From positions 1,550,001-1,614,000 of the forward strand of contig NZ_JACHMO010000001.1 of assembly GCF_014205015.1 (NCBI RefSeq): DNA of 64,000 nucleotides. Reading direction: 5' to 3'. The DNA is from Saccharothrix ecbatanensis (GTDB taxonomy: Bacteria > Actinomycetota > Actinomycetes > Mycobacteriales > Pseudonocardiaceae). This document shows, one piece after another, positions 57,569 through 64,000 of the stretch. Within the stretch, counting starts at the first letter, position 1. The number at the start of each line of letters is the position of its first letter. The notes beneath the pieces were generated by a model. That model saw only the letters and a list, made by a program, of their open reading frames with translations, was not told where the DNA came from and made no database searches. Position numbers and translations under genes: made by a program.

Positions 57569-58766
57569 GCGTGTAACCCTCCAACACTTGTGCGGCGAAG
57601 GCGCGGACATCGCCGTGGCTCACTCCGGCGAGCAGCCGCCGGACCGCGTCGACCGGGGGTTCGTCCGATCCGGTCCGGGGCAGCCACGCGCAGTCCAGGT
57701 GGGCCAGCGCGACCGGGTCCTCGTTGTCCAGCAGCACGGAGCCGACCGCCTGCCGTTTCGCGGCGTCGAGGTGCTCGCCCGCCAACCGGCCGGACGCCAC
57801 GGCTTCGAGGCAGTCGTGGACCGTCCTCTCCACCAGCGGGACGTCTTCCGGCGGCGCGCCCACGACGACCGACCACGAGCCGACGTCGTGGTAGGCGGTG
57901 TGGAAGGACTGGAGTTGGTAGCCCATGCCGAGTTCGCCGCGCAGCCGTTCGTACAACACCGAACCGGGGGTGCCGCCGATCGCCGCCGCGAGCACTTCGG
58001 CCGCGGCCCACCGCGCGGTGGAGCGGCCCGCGCCGGGTCCACCCGCCACCAGGTACGCGTAGTCGGCGTCGGGGTCGGCGGCCGGTCGGGGCGGTTCGAG
58101 TGGTGTCCAGTCGGGTGGCGTCGGTGCGCCCGCCTGCTCAAGGCGGGCCAGTTCGCCGACGGCGAGCACGTCGAACGACTCGGCGAGCAGATCGGGCGGG
58201 CCCACCAAGCTGATGCCGACCGGGTACGACGCCAAGGTGTTCCGGTGCGCCCGGAGCACGTCCTCGGCGGACGGCTCGGGGAAGTCGTCGGGGTCGCCGC
58301 CGACGGGACGGGCGAACGGGCCGCCCGCGAACAGCTTGCCGTGGAACGATTCCCTGGCCACGTCGATCGGATCGGCCGCCGCGGCGAGGAGTTCCTGGAG
58401 GACGACCGAGCGCTCGGAGGCGCACAGCTCGTCGGTGATCCGCGGCTGTGCGACCGCGAGGTCCAGGTGGCGCACGCACTCGACCGCGGCCTCCGGGGGC
58501 ACGCGGGCCCAGAACACCACTGCCTCGTGCGACGTGGAGGCGTTGGACTGGCCGCCGACGGAGTCGACCCACTTGCTCAGCGAGGTGTCACCGTGGCAGG
58601 GCGCCTCGAGCACCAGGTGTTCCACCAAATGAGACAGTCCACTCAGGTCTGCGGCATCGTGTGCGGCACCCGCTCCGAGTGACACGCACACGGTCACGCT
58701 GCGAACTCCGAGCGACCCGTCGAGCGCCACGCGGACGCCGTTGTCCAGGGCCTTCACCACGAACAT
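57552..58766 (-). CDS. M16-family zinc metallopeptidase (first of the pair)
   Basis: 404 residues, M16B type. HLVEH in SGLSHLVEHLVLEAPCHGDTSLSKW, distal glutamate in SERSVVLQELLA, and the second half with LAAAIGGTPGSVLYERLRGELGMGYQLQSFHTAYHDVGSWSVVVGA. It starts at the ATG 58766 with GGGAG upstream, 74 bases after the peptide gene, behind a hairpin. Its proximity to the peptide suggests that it cuts the precursor or degrades leftovers. Confidence 0.85.
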   Translation of the reverse strand: MFVVKALDNGVRVALDGSLGVRSVTVCVSLGAGAAHDAADLSGLSHLVEHLVLEAPCHGDTSLSKWVDSVGGQSNASTSHEAVVFWARVPPEAAVECVRHLDLAVAQPRITDELCASERSVVLQELLAAAADPIDVARESFHGKLFAGGPFARPVGGDPDDFPEPSAEDVLRAHRNTLASYPVGISLVGPPDLLAESFDVLAVGELARLEQAGAPTPPDWTPLEPPRPAADPDADYAYLVAGGPGAGRSTARWAAAEVLAAAIGGTPGSVLYERLRGELGMGYQLQSFHTAYHDVGSWSVVVGAPPEDVPLVERTVHDCLEAVASGRLAGEHLDAAKRQAVGSVLLDNEDPVALAHLDCAWLPRTGSDEPPVDAVRRLLAGVSHGDVRAFAAQVLEGYTHVVAS

Positions 58767-58800
58767 CGCGCTCCCGGGGGTGTTGCGATCCGAAAGGAGT

Positions 58801-58832
58801 GCGGGGGCGGCGTCCGGGGACACCGCCCCCGC
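58801..58832 (-). terminator. Attenuator-like hairpin between precursor and processing genes
   Basis: Perfect 10-base-pair GC stem (58801-58810 with 58823-58832) and a 12-base loop, nine bases after the peptide stop. Such partial terminators let a precursor mRNA be made in excess of the enzymes downstream, a standard layout in RiPP operons. Confidence 0.65.
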
Positions 58833-58840
58833 TCCGGGCA

Positions 58841-58903
58841 CTACTTGCCCTTGCCCTTGATCACCAGCTTCGGGCGCAGCGTCGCCATGTGGTTGCGAGT
58901 CAT
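58841..58903 (-). CDS. Putative 20-residue precursor peptide
   Basis: Encodes MTRNHMATLRPKLVIKGKGK. AAGGGAGG stands six bases before the ATG, one of the best ribosome binding sites in the window. The peptide has no Cys, Ser or acidic residues; its C-terminal half (RPKLVIKGKGK) has four lysines. It is followed by a hairpin and then two M16 peptidases, a GNAT, a nucleotidyltransferase and an ABC exporter in one operon. This is the pattern of a RiPP precursor, comparable in size with PqqA. I know of no described peptide with this sequence. An internal ATG (sixth codon) is a less likely start. Confidence 0.7.
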   Translation of the reverse strand: MTRNHMATLRPKLVIKGKGK

Positions 58904-59350
58904 TGTGAACCTCCCTTCAACGTAGTTCCCGGTCGCGCGAGCGCCACCGGAAATGGGGCTGGGCCGGGAGATCACGAGTAGGCGAGAGGCCGAGTCCCGC
59001 AAGCTCCCCCTGTTGCGGTTGCCGCCACTGTGTTTCCAGCGGGTGCAACGTGTCGGCCAGACTACGACCGGTGACCGGGTGGTGACCGAGGACGACTCGG
59101 ATGTAACTTCGGACTCGCGCGTCACGACTGCCGGGCGGCTGCCCCCGCCGGCGGCGTCCGAAGCGCGGGATCTGCGCCGACGCGGGTCTTGCCGCTCTGG
59201 AACCGCCCGGCCGCCACCGCAACGGGCACTTCGGTCTCCAACTCCGTGAGACACCGCTTTGTGGCCGTAGCCGACGCTTCGCGGTAAGACTTCGCGGGGT
59301 CGCGGCGATATGCCCAGTGGACACCTAACTGGGGACGACGGTGAAAGATC
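58904..59350. promoter_or_regulatory. Long divergent regulatory region of the peptide locus
   Basis: 447 bases without a convincing gene, between the precursor gene (minus) and the small winged-helix-like gene (plus). Within it GGTGACCG occurs twice as a direct repeat with an 11-base period (59070-59077 and 59081-59088), one helical turn apart, a plausible operator. A weak TTGCGG-N16-TACTCG promoter-like pair reads toward the precursor at about 58980-59010. No coding frame inside looks real. Confidence 0.4.
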
Positions 59351-59587
59351 ATGTATGACGAGTTGAACCATCGGGCGCGGGCCCTGCTCCGCGCGATCGA
59401 GGCGGGACGGGCCGAAGTGACCCGGAGCAGCGAGCCGGACCTGAAGGTGGACGGCCTGCTCTGCTCCGACCAGGTCGCCGCCCGCGAACTGGCCCACGCC
59501 GGACTGCTCCGTCCGGCGCAACCGGGTCCCATCGGGCCGTGGGTGCGGGCGGAGTTGACGCCCGCCGGACGCGCGATCCTGGCCTGA
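59351..59587 (+). CDS. Small winged-helix-like protein
   Basis: 78 residues. The second half, GLLCSDQVAARELAHAGLLRPAQPGPIGPWVRAELTPAGRAILA, reads like the recognition helix and wing of a small winged-helix protein (LTPAGRAIL end). The first 25 residues form one charged helix. GGTGAAAG upstream of the ATG. Divergent from the putative RiPP precursor, so it might regulate that locus; unproven. Confidence 0.55.
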   Translation: MYDELNHRARALLRAIEAGRAEVTRSSEPDLKVDGLLCSDQVAARELAHAGLLRPAQPGPIGPWVRAELTPAGRAILA

Positions 59588-59650
59588 CCACCGCGAATCC
59601 CGGTCTCACGACCCTTGACGCTGCGTGCGCATAGCGGTTGACTGCGTGTC

Positions 59651-59676
59651 CGTAACCGGTTTCGGTACCGGTTACG
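59651..59676. promoter_or_regulatory. LacI-type palindromic operator
   Basis: Perfect 10-base arms, CGTAACCGGT and ACCGGTTACG, around TTCGGT, 40 bases before the LacI gene start. The central ACCGGTTTCGGTACCGGT matches the style of LacI/GalR operators, so autoregulation is likely. Confidence 0.65.
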
Positions 59677-59716
59677 CAGCCGCTTTCACTGGGGTCAGCA
59701 GCCGAGGAGTGTCACC

Positions 59717-60703
59717 GTGCGGGTCACGATCGCCGAAGTCGCCCAACGCGCCCAGGTGAGCAAGGCGACCGTGTCCCGCGTGCTCAACGGCAAACCGGAC
59801 GTCGACGCGGCCACGGCGGCGCGGGTGCGGCAGGTGATCGCGGACGTCGGCTACGTGCCCAGCGCACGGGCCGTCGGCCTCGCCCGTGGCCGCGCCCGCA
59901 CCGTCGGCATGCTGGTTCCGTCGCTGACCTGGCCGTGGACCGGCGAGGTCGTGCAGGGCGCGGTGGACGAGCTGGAGGCCGAGGGGTACGGCCTGCTGCT
60001 GTACACGGTGAACCGGGGCGCGGAGTCGTTGGCGCAGTTCGCGAGCCACGTGTCGGCGAAGGCGTTCGACGGGCTGCTGGTGATCGAGCCGCCGGACACG
60101 TTGAGCTACATCGAGACCTTGTACGACCAGGGCCTGCCGGTGGTGATGATCGACGACCGGGGCAGCAGGCCAGGCTTCCCGTCGGTGACCACCACGAACC
60201 GGGAGGGCGCGCAGCACGCGGCGCAGCACCTGATGTCGGCCGGCCGCACCGCGTTCGCCGTGGTGACGGGGCCGTCGAACTTCGGGTGCGTGCGGGAGCG
60301 GCTGGACGGTTTCCTCGACGCCCTGGGTGACGCGGGCGTGCACGTCGACCCGCGATTGGTGGTGGAGGGCGATTTCGGCACCGATCGCGGTGCGGAGGCG
60401 ACGGAGAAGATGTTGGCCACCGGCCTGCGCTTCGACGCGGTGTTCGCGCACAACGACCTGTCGGCGCTGGGCGTCATCCGGGCGTTGAACGCGGCCGGCC
60501 GGACCGTGCCGGAGGACGTCGCGGTGGTCGGCTTCGACGACGTGCCGATCGCCGCGCACGCCGAGCTGACGACCGTGCGGCAGCCGATGCGGGAGATGGG
60601 CGAGGCCGCCGCACGACTGCTGTTGTCCCGGCTCGAAGGCGCGGTCCTGGCGCCGGAACCGGTCGTGCTGCCGACCGAGTTCATCGCCCGCCGATCCGGC
60701 TGA
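59717..60703 (+). CDS. LacI-family transcriptional regulator
   Basis: 328 residues. HTH and hinge: VTIAEVAQRAQVSKATVSRVLNGKPDVDAATAARVRQVIADVGYVPSARAVGLARGRARTVGMLVPSL. The periplasmic-binding-like effector domain is complete (AFDGLLVIEP, VVMIDDRG, FAHNDLSALGVIRALNAAGRTVPEDVAVVGFDDVPIA). It should bind a sugar. GTG start with GAGGAG upstream. No transporter or glycosidase genes are adjacent; the downstream secreted hydrolase is on the other strand. Confidence 0.9.
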   Translation: MRVTIAEVAQRAQVSKATVSRVLNGKPDVDAATAARVRQVIADVGYVPSARAVGLARGRARTVGMLVPSLTWPWTGEVVQGAVDELEAEGYGLLLYTVNRGAESLAQFASHVSAKAFDGLLVIEPPDTLSYIETLYDQGLPVVMIDDRGSRPGFPSVTTTNREGAQHAAQHLMSAGRTAFAVVTGPSNFGCVRERLDGFLDALGDAGVHVDPRLVVEGDFGTDRGAEATEKMLATGLRFDAVFAHNDLSALGVIRALNAAGRTVPEDVAVVGFDDVPIAAHAELTTVRQPMREMGEAAARLLLSRLEGAVLAPEPVVLPTEFIARRSG

Positions 60704-60802
60704 GCCGAGCCGGGCCTGTCCCGCGCGGCCGCCGCGGACAGGAGTTGCGAGTAGCCGGGCCGGGCCTGTCGCGCGCCTGCCGCGAACGGGAGCCGCGAAC
60801 AG

Positions 60803-60837
60803 CCGGGCTGGGCCTGTGTCGCACAGGCCCGGCCCGG
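60803..60837. terminator. Hairpin terminator behind the LacI gene
   Basis: 16-base arms with one mismatch (60803-60818 and 60822-60837) around a TCG loop. It is the third, most symmetric unit of a run of related CCGGGCCTGTC-containing segments (from about 60710). It separates the convergent LacI and SGNH hydrolase genes. Confidence 0.7.
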
Positions 60838-60868
60838 ATCTGCACGTGCGGTGTCTCGTTACGGGTGG

Positions 60869-62083
60869 TCAGCGGAACAGGCGCAGCGGGATCGCCTCGG
60901 CCATCGCCTCGTTGCCCTTGTCGTTGGGGTGCAGGTGGTCGCCGCTGTCGAACGCCGCGAGGAGGCGGTCCGGTGCGGCGGGGTCGCGCAGCGCCCGGTC
61001 GAAGTCGATCACCGCGTCGAACGCGCCGCCGGTGCGGATCCACCGGTTCACCTCTTGCCTGGTGGCCTCGTTCTCCGGGCTGTAGAAGCCGAACGTGTCG
61101 TCGCGGAACGGCGTGATCGTGCCGCCGTACACCTTCAGGCCGCGTTCGCGCGCCCGTGCGATGAGCTGCGAGTGGCCGGCGATGATGTCCGCCGCGGTGA
61201 CCTTCTCCGACGCGGGCGCGGTGGGCGTGCCGGGGTGGCCGATGTCGTTGACGCCCAACAGGACGATCACGTGCCGCGCGCCCGGCTGGACCAGCACGTC
61301 ACGGTCCAACCGGCGCAGGCCGCTCTCGCCGAACAGCGCCGCGTAACCCTCGGCCGGTGAGCCCGCCGGCGGGTTGGGGTCGTGCAGCAGGCGGTTGCCC
61401 GCGATGCCCTTGTTCAGCACGCCCAGGTGCGGCGCGCGCCGGGCGAGGTAGTCGGACCAGCGGTTGTTGGCGTTGAGGGACGTCCCGGCGGTGATCGAGT
61501 CGCCGAACGCCACCACGGCCGGAGCCGCCGACCGCACGCTCACCCCGGACAGGAAGTACCACCGCTCGGTCGTGCTGGTCGGAGTGATGTCCGCGCTGCC
61601 GGTGACGTTGCCCGCCGCGATGTAGTTCTGCTGGTACGCGAACGCGCTGGTGGTCGTGCCGGGCGTGTGGTTCGGCAGGTGGACGCTCACGAGCAGGTCC
61701 ACCCGGGCCTTGAGTCGCAGCGGGATCGGGTCGCTCAGCGCGGGCGCGCCGGGCGGGATGGTGACGGCCTTGCGGCCGCCGAACGTGACCAGGCGGTCGG
61801 TCGACGGCACCGCCCGCGCGCCGGAGTCGCGGAGTGCCACGTGCGTCTCGCCGACGACGAGCGGCGACGTGCCGAACTCGTTGGACAGCCGCACGCGCAC
61901 CGAGTCGCCGCCGACGCTGGTCCGCACGACCTGCCGGATCGTCTGGTCCTGGAACGCGGTCGAGTCGCTCGCCGGCACGGTGGTGACCGCGCCGGACCAC
62001 GTGCCGACCCAGCGGTCGGGGGAGGCGGCGGCCGGGGCGACCCCGAGCAACGCCAACACCAGTGCGGCGACCAGAGCTCTCAC
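60869..62083 (-). CDS. Secreted SGNH/GDSL hydrolase
   Basis: 404 residues. Residues 1-20 are a signal peptide (VRALVAALVLALLGVAPAAA read from GTG). An N-terminal domain of about 165 residues (WVGTWSGAVTTVPASD through WYFLSGVSV) precedes the SGNH domain: block I VVAFGDSITAG (Ser), block II KGIAGNR (Gly), block III LLGVNDIGH (Asn), block V DHLHPNDKG (Asp, His). This two-part build is known in GDSL esterases/lipases of actinomycetes. GAGGAG upstream of the GTG. Substrate probably an ester on polysaccharide or lipid. Confidence 0.88.
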   Translation of the reverse strand: MRALVAALVLALLGVAPAAASPDRWVGTWSGAVTTVPASDSTAFQDQTIRQVVRTSVGGDSVRVRLSNEFGTSPLVVGETHVALRDSGARAVPSTDRLVTFGGRKAVTIPPGAPALSDPIPLRLKARVDLLVSVHLPNHTPGTTTSAFAYQQNYIAAGNVTGSADITPTSTTERWYFLSGVSVRSAAPAVVAFGDSITAGTSLNANNRWSDYLARRAPHLGVLNKGIAGNRLLHDPNPPAGSPAEGYAALFGESGLRRLDRDVLVQPGARHVIVLLGVNDIGHPGTPTAPASEKVTAADIIAGHSQLIARARERGLKVYGGTITPFRDDTFGFYSPENEATRQEVNRWIRTGGAFDAVIDFDRALRDPAAPDRLLAAFDSGDHLHPNDKGNEAMAEAIPLRLFR

Positions 62084-62120
62084 GGCGGCACTCTCCTCAG
62101 CACGTCGACAGAAAGTTTCG

Positions 62121-62134
62121 ATCGAGTGCTCGAT
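62121..62134. promoter_or_regulatory. Palindrome ATCGAG-TG-CTCGAT before the SGNH gene
   Basis: A 14-base palindrome with perfect 6-base arms, 38 bases upstream of the SGNH hydrolase start and right after the stop of the MBL gene. Its style fits a repressor operator for the secreted hydrolase. Confidence 0.4.
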
Positions 62135-62136
62135 AG

Positions 62137-62784
62137 TTAAAGCCGTAGGCGACTCCCGGTCAAGAGCGGATCGCCGTGGCCGACGCACAGGACGTCCGGC
62201 CCGAGGTCCAGCAGGCGCCGCACCGACTCCAGGAGCAGCGGTCGGTCGAGGTTGAAGACGCCGGGGATCGCCGCGCCCTCCCACGTCGCCACGGTGTCGC
62301 CGGTGAACAGGACCCCGGCGTCCGGCAGGTGGATCGCGATGCTGCCCGGCGTGTGCCCGGGGATCGACAACACCCGCGCGCCGCCGCCGAAGTCCAGCAC
62401 GTCGCCCTCGTCCACCTCGCGGTCCACGGGGGAGTGGGGTGCGATGGGCGCGCCGGGCGTCACGCGGTCGTACAGCTCCCGTTCCTCCGGCGGCACGATC
62501 GGCGGCGGCGCGGGGGCGTCGCCACGGATCACCGGGGCCTCCAACCCGTGCGCGTACACCGGCGCGTCCGTCAACGCCCGCAGTTCCGCCGCCGACCCGA
62601 TGTGGTCGTCGTGGAAGTGCGTCAGCACGATCCGCTCGATCCGACCCAGTTCGGCGATCCGCTCGGCGTACCCGGCGATGCCGGTGTCGATCACGGTCAG
62701 CGCGTCGCCTTCCTGCCACACGTACGCCTGCCCGACCGGGAACCGCAGCATCCGCAGGCCTGGCACCACATCGATGATCTCCAC
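62137..62784 (-). CDS. MBL-fold metallo-hydrolase
   Basis: 215 residues with the metallo-beta-lactamase motif THFHDDHIGS, further ligands in SIPGHTPGSIAIHLPDAGVLFTGDTVATW (His, Asp) and VGHGDPLL (His). N-terminal VEIIDVVPGLRMLRFPVGQAYVWQEGDALTVIDTGIAGYA fits the glyoxalase II-like/YflN-like group. GTG at 62784 with AGGTGG upstream. Precedes the SGNH gene by 53 bases on the same strand. Confidence 0.88.
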   Translation of the reverse strand: MEIIDVVPGLRMLRFPVGQAYVWQEGDALTVIDTGIAGYAERIAELGRIERIVLTHFHDDHIGSAAELRALTDAPVYAHGLEAPVIRGDAPAPPPIVPPEERELYDRVTPGAPIAPHSPVDREVDEGDVLDFGGGARVLSIPGHTPGSIAIHLPDAGVLFTGDTVATWEGAAIPGVFNLDRPLLLESVRRLLDLGPDVLCVGHGDPLLTGSRLRL

Positions 62785-62926
62785 GCCACCTACGCTAAGC
62801 CGCCCGAAGCAAGCCCTCACGCCGGTTTCGCCACCGGCAGACAGTCGCGTGCGCGCAACGCGATCAGGGTCGGCAGCGATCGGCTGTTCGGCGTAACGGG
62901 TTCGCCGGTCGGGCCGATTCCGAGGT

Positions 62927-64000
62927 ATGCGCCTCTTGTTCGCGACCACGGCCAACGCGGGCCACTTCGGACCGATGGCGCCGTTCGCGCGAGCCTGTGC
63001 GGACGCTGGGCACGACGTGCGGGTGTGTGCCCCGGCCTCGTTCGCCGGCGCGGTGGAGCGGGCCGGTTTCCGGCACCTCCCGGTGCTGGATTCGGACCCC
63101 GCCGTGATGGGGCCGATCTTCGCCCGGCTGCCCGAACTGCCGATGGAGGAAGCCAACGCGGTGGTCGTCCGGGATGTCTTCGCGGGCCTGAACGCCCGTG
63201 CGGCCATGCCCGGCGTCGAGGCGGCGGTGCGGGAGTTCGAGCCGGACCTGATCGTGCGCGAGATGGCGGAGTTCGCGTCGTTCGTGGTCGCACGGCGGCT
63301 GGACGTCCCCCAGGTGGAGATCGCGCTCGGCCTGGCCGAAATGGAAGCCGCCGCGTACGCGATGCTCGGTGACGCCTTGGCGCAGCTGGGCTGCGACGAC
63401 GATGGTGATCTGCTCACCACGCCGGTGCTGACCTGCGTTCCGGAGTCGCTGGACCCCACCGACGGCCTGCCCGCCCGGCCGGTCCACCGCTTCCGCTACG
63501 AGCCGCCCCCGGCGACGGCACGCGGCCTGCCGGAGTTCCCGAACCCGGACGACCCGCTGATCTACGCGAGCTTCGGCACGGTCGCCGCCGCTCTCGACCC
63601 GTTCCGCAAGACGTACCGCGCGCTGGTCGACGCGCTGGCCGACCACCCGTTCCGGGTCCTGCTCACGGTCGGCGAGGCGGCCGATCCCGACCTGCTGGGT
63701 CCGACCCCCGACCACGTGCGGGTCGAACGGTTCTGGCCGCAGCAGGACGTCATGCCGCACGCCGCCGCCGTCATCGGGCACGGCGGCTTCGGCACCACCA
63801 TGACCGCGCTCGCGGCCGGCGTTCCCCAGGTCGTGGTCCCGCTGTTCGCGATGGACCAGTTCCACAACGCGCGGGCCGTCGAGCGGGCCGGGGCGGGCGT
63901 GGTGGTCGACGCCGCGCTCACCGACCTGGTCGACGCCCTGTCACGCGTGCTCCGGACCCGCCCGGCCGCCCGCCGCCTGGCCGCCGAGATCGCGGATCTG
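62927..64000 (+). CDS. Glycosyltransferase (UGT/macrolide type), 3' end cut by window
   Basis: 358 residues visible, open to the right edge. GT-B fold family 1: MRLLFATTANAGHFGPMAPFARACADAGHDVRVCAP at the start, and the C-terminal nucleotide-sugar region YASFGTVAA, VRVERFWPQQDVMPHAAAVIGHGGFGTTMTALAAGVPQVVVPLFAMDQFHNARAVERAGAGV. It resembles macrolide and other natural-product glycosyltransferases that add a sugar to a small molecule. The acceptor is unknown; only about the last 30-40 residues seem to be missing. A short GAGG precedes the ATG. Confidence 0.88.
   Translation, partial: MRLLFATTANAGHFGPMAPFARACADAGHDVRVCAPASFAGAVERAGFRHLPVLDSDPAVMGPIFARLPELPMEEANAVVVRDVFAGLNARAAMPGVEAAVREFEPDLIVREMAEFASFVVARRLDVPQVEIALGLAEMEAAAYAMLGDALAQLGCDDDGDLLTTPVLTCVPESLDPTDGLPARPVHRFRYEPPPATARGLPEFPNPDDPLIYASFGTVAAALDPFRKTYRALVDALADHPFRVLLTVGEAADPDLLGPTPDHVRVERFWPQQDVMPHAAAVIGHGGFGTTMTALAAGVPQVVVPLFAMDQFHNARAVERAGAGVVVDAALTDLVDALSRVLRTRPAARRLAAEIADL

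Noticed and set aside
51912..58903. Lasso, lanthipeptide or thiopeptide cluster
   Set aside because: No asparagine-synthetase-like cyclase, LanB/LanM, YcaO or radical SAM gene is present, and the peptide has no Cys or Ser.
58841..59521. A 226-codon minus-strand gene ending in the peptide
   Set aside because: Everything upstream of the ATG at 58903 is low-quality Arg/Ser/Pro sequence; the strong ribosome binding site sits directly before the 20-codon peptide.

Overview
The window is chromosomal DNA of a high-GC actinomycete, most likely of the Pseudonocardiales (Saccharothrix/Actinosynnema/Lentzea-like). The pointers are very high GC, frequent GTG starts with purine-rich ribosome binding sites, GTGA/ATGA-coupled genes, a mycothiol-type maleylpyruvate isomerase-like protein, partner-switching regulators, an MT0933-like protein, and DasR-like and CebR-like operator sequences. 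The assignment rests on gene content, not on a database search. The window cuts a gene at each end: a UDP-GlcNAc 2-epimerase on the left and a glycosyltransferase on the right.

Layout. 1-9.7 kb: WecB-like epimerase, secreted lysyl oxidase-like protein, soluble Ser/Thr kinase, alpha/beta hydrolase with an HxlR regulator, membrane protein, DUF1062 protein, and a secreted GH64 beta-1,3-glucanase with a ricin-type lectin domain. 9.7-20.6 kb: Ski2-like helicase, phosphodiesterase/phosphatase, a phosphoketolase-acetate kinase operon, a membrane-anchored substrate-binding protein and an orphan ATP synthase a-subunit paralogue. 20.6-28.6 kb: a small FxsA-like peptide gene facing an NB-ARC/TPR protein, TetR plus methyltransferase with a tandem operator, YnfA, pirin, a secreted peptidase M15-like protein and several small hydrophilic proteins. 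28.6-35.8 kb: a partner-switching block (anti-sigma kinase, STAS antagonist, a 1480-residue multi-HAMP hybrid histidine kinase, SpoIIE-type phosphatase). 35.8-40.6 kb: LysR, SnoaL-like and mycothiol-enzyme-like genes, then a decayed DUF4331-TPR-NicO gene group broken by an IS256-family remnant. 40.7-46.1 kb: a seven-gene pca operon (pcaIJHGBDC) for protocatechuate to 3-oxoadipyl-CoA. 46.2-51.8 kb: an envelope/stress-type operon (DUF3618, holin-X-like, amphipathic repeat protein), an SDR, an NDK-like protein preceded by a peptidase S66 fragment, and an enolase.

The most interesting part is 51.9-58.9 kb on the minus strand. A 20-codon gene with an excellent ribosome binding site encodes a basic Lys-rich peptide. 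A strong hairpin follows, and then seven tightly coupled genes: M16 zinc peptidase, GNAT acyltransferase, a second M16 peptidase, a PF14907-like nucleotidyltransferase, an ABC ATPase and two ABC-2 permeases. The arrangement (tiny precursor, attenuator, maturation and proteolysis enzymes, exporter) is that of a ribosomally made, modified and exported peptide (RiPP) locus. I do not recognise it as a described class. A small winged-helix-like gene diverges from it.

The right end carries a LacI regulator with a clear palindromic operator, a secreted SGNH hydrolase, an MBL-fold hydrolase and the partial glycosyltransferase. I saw no tRNA, rRNA or CRISPR array.
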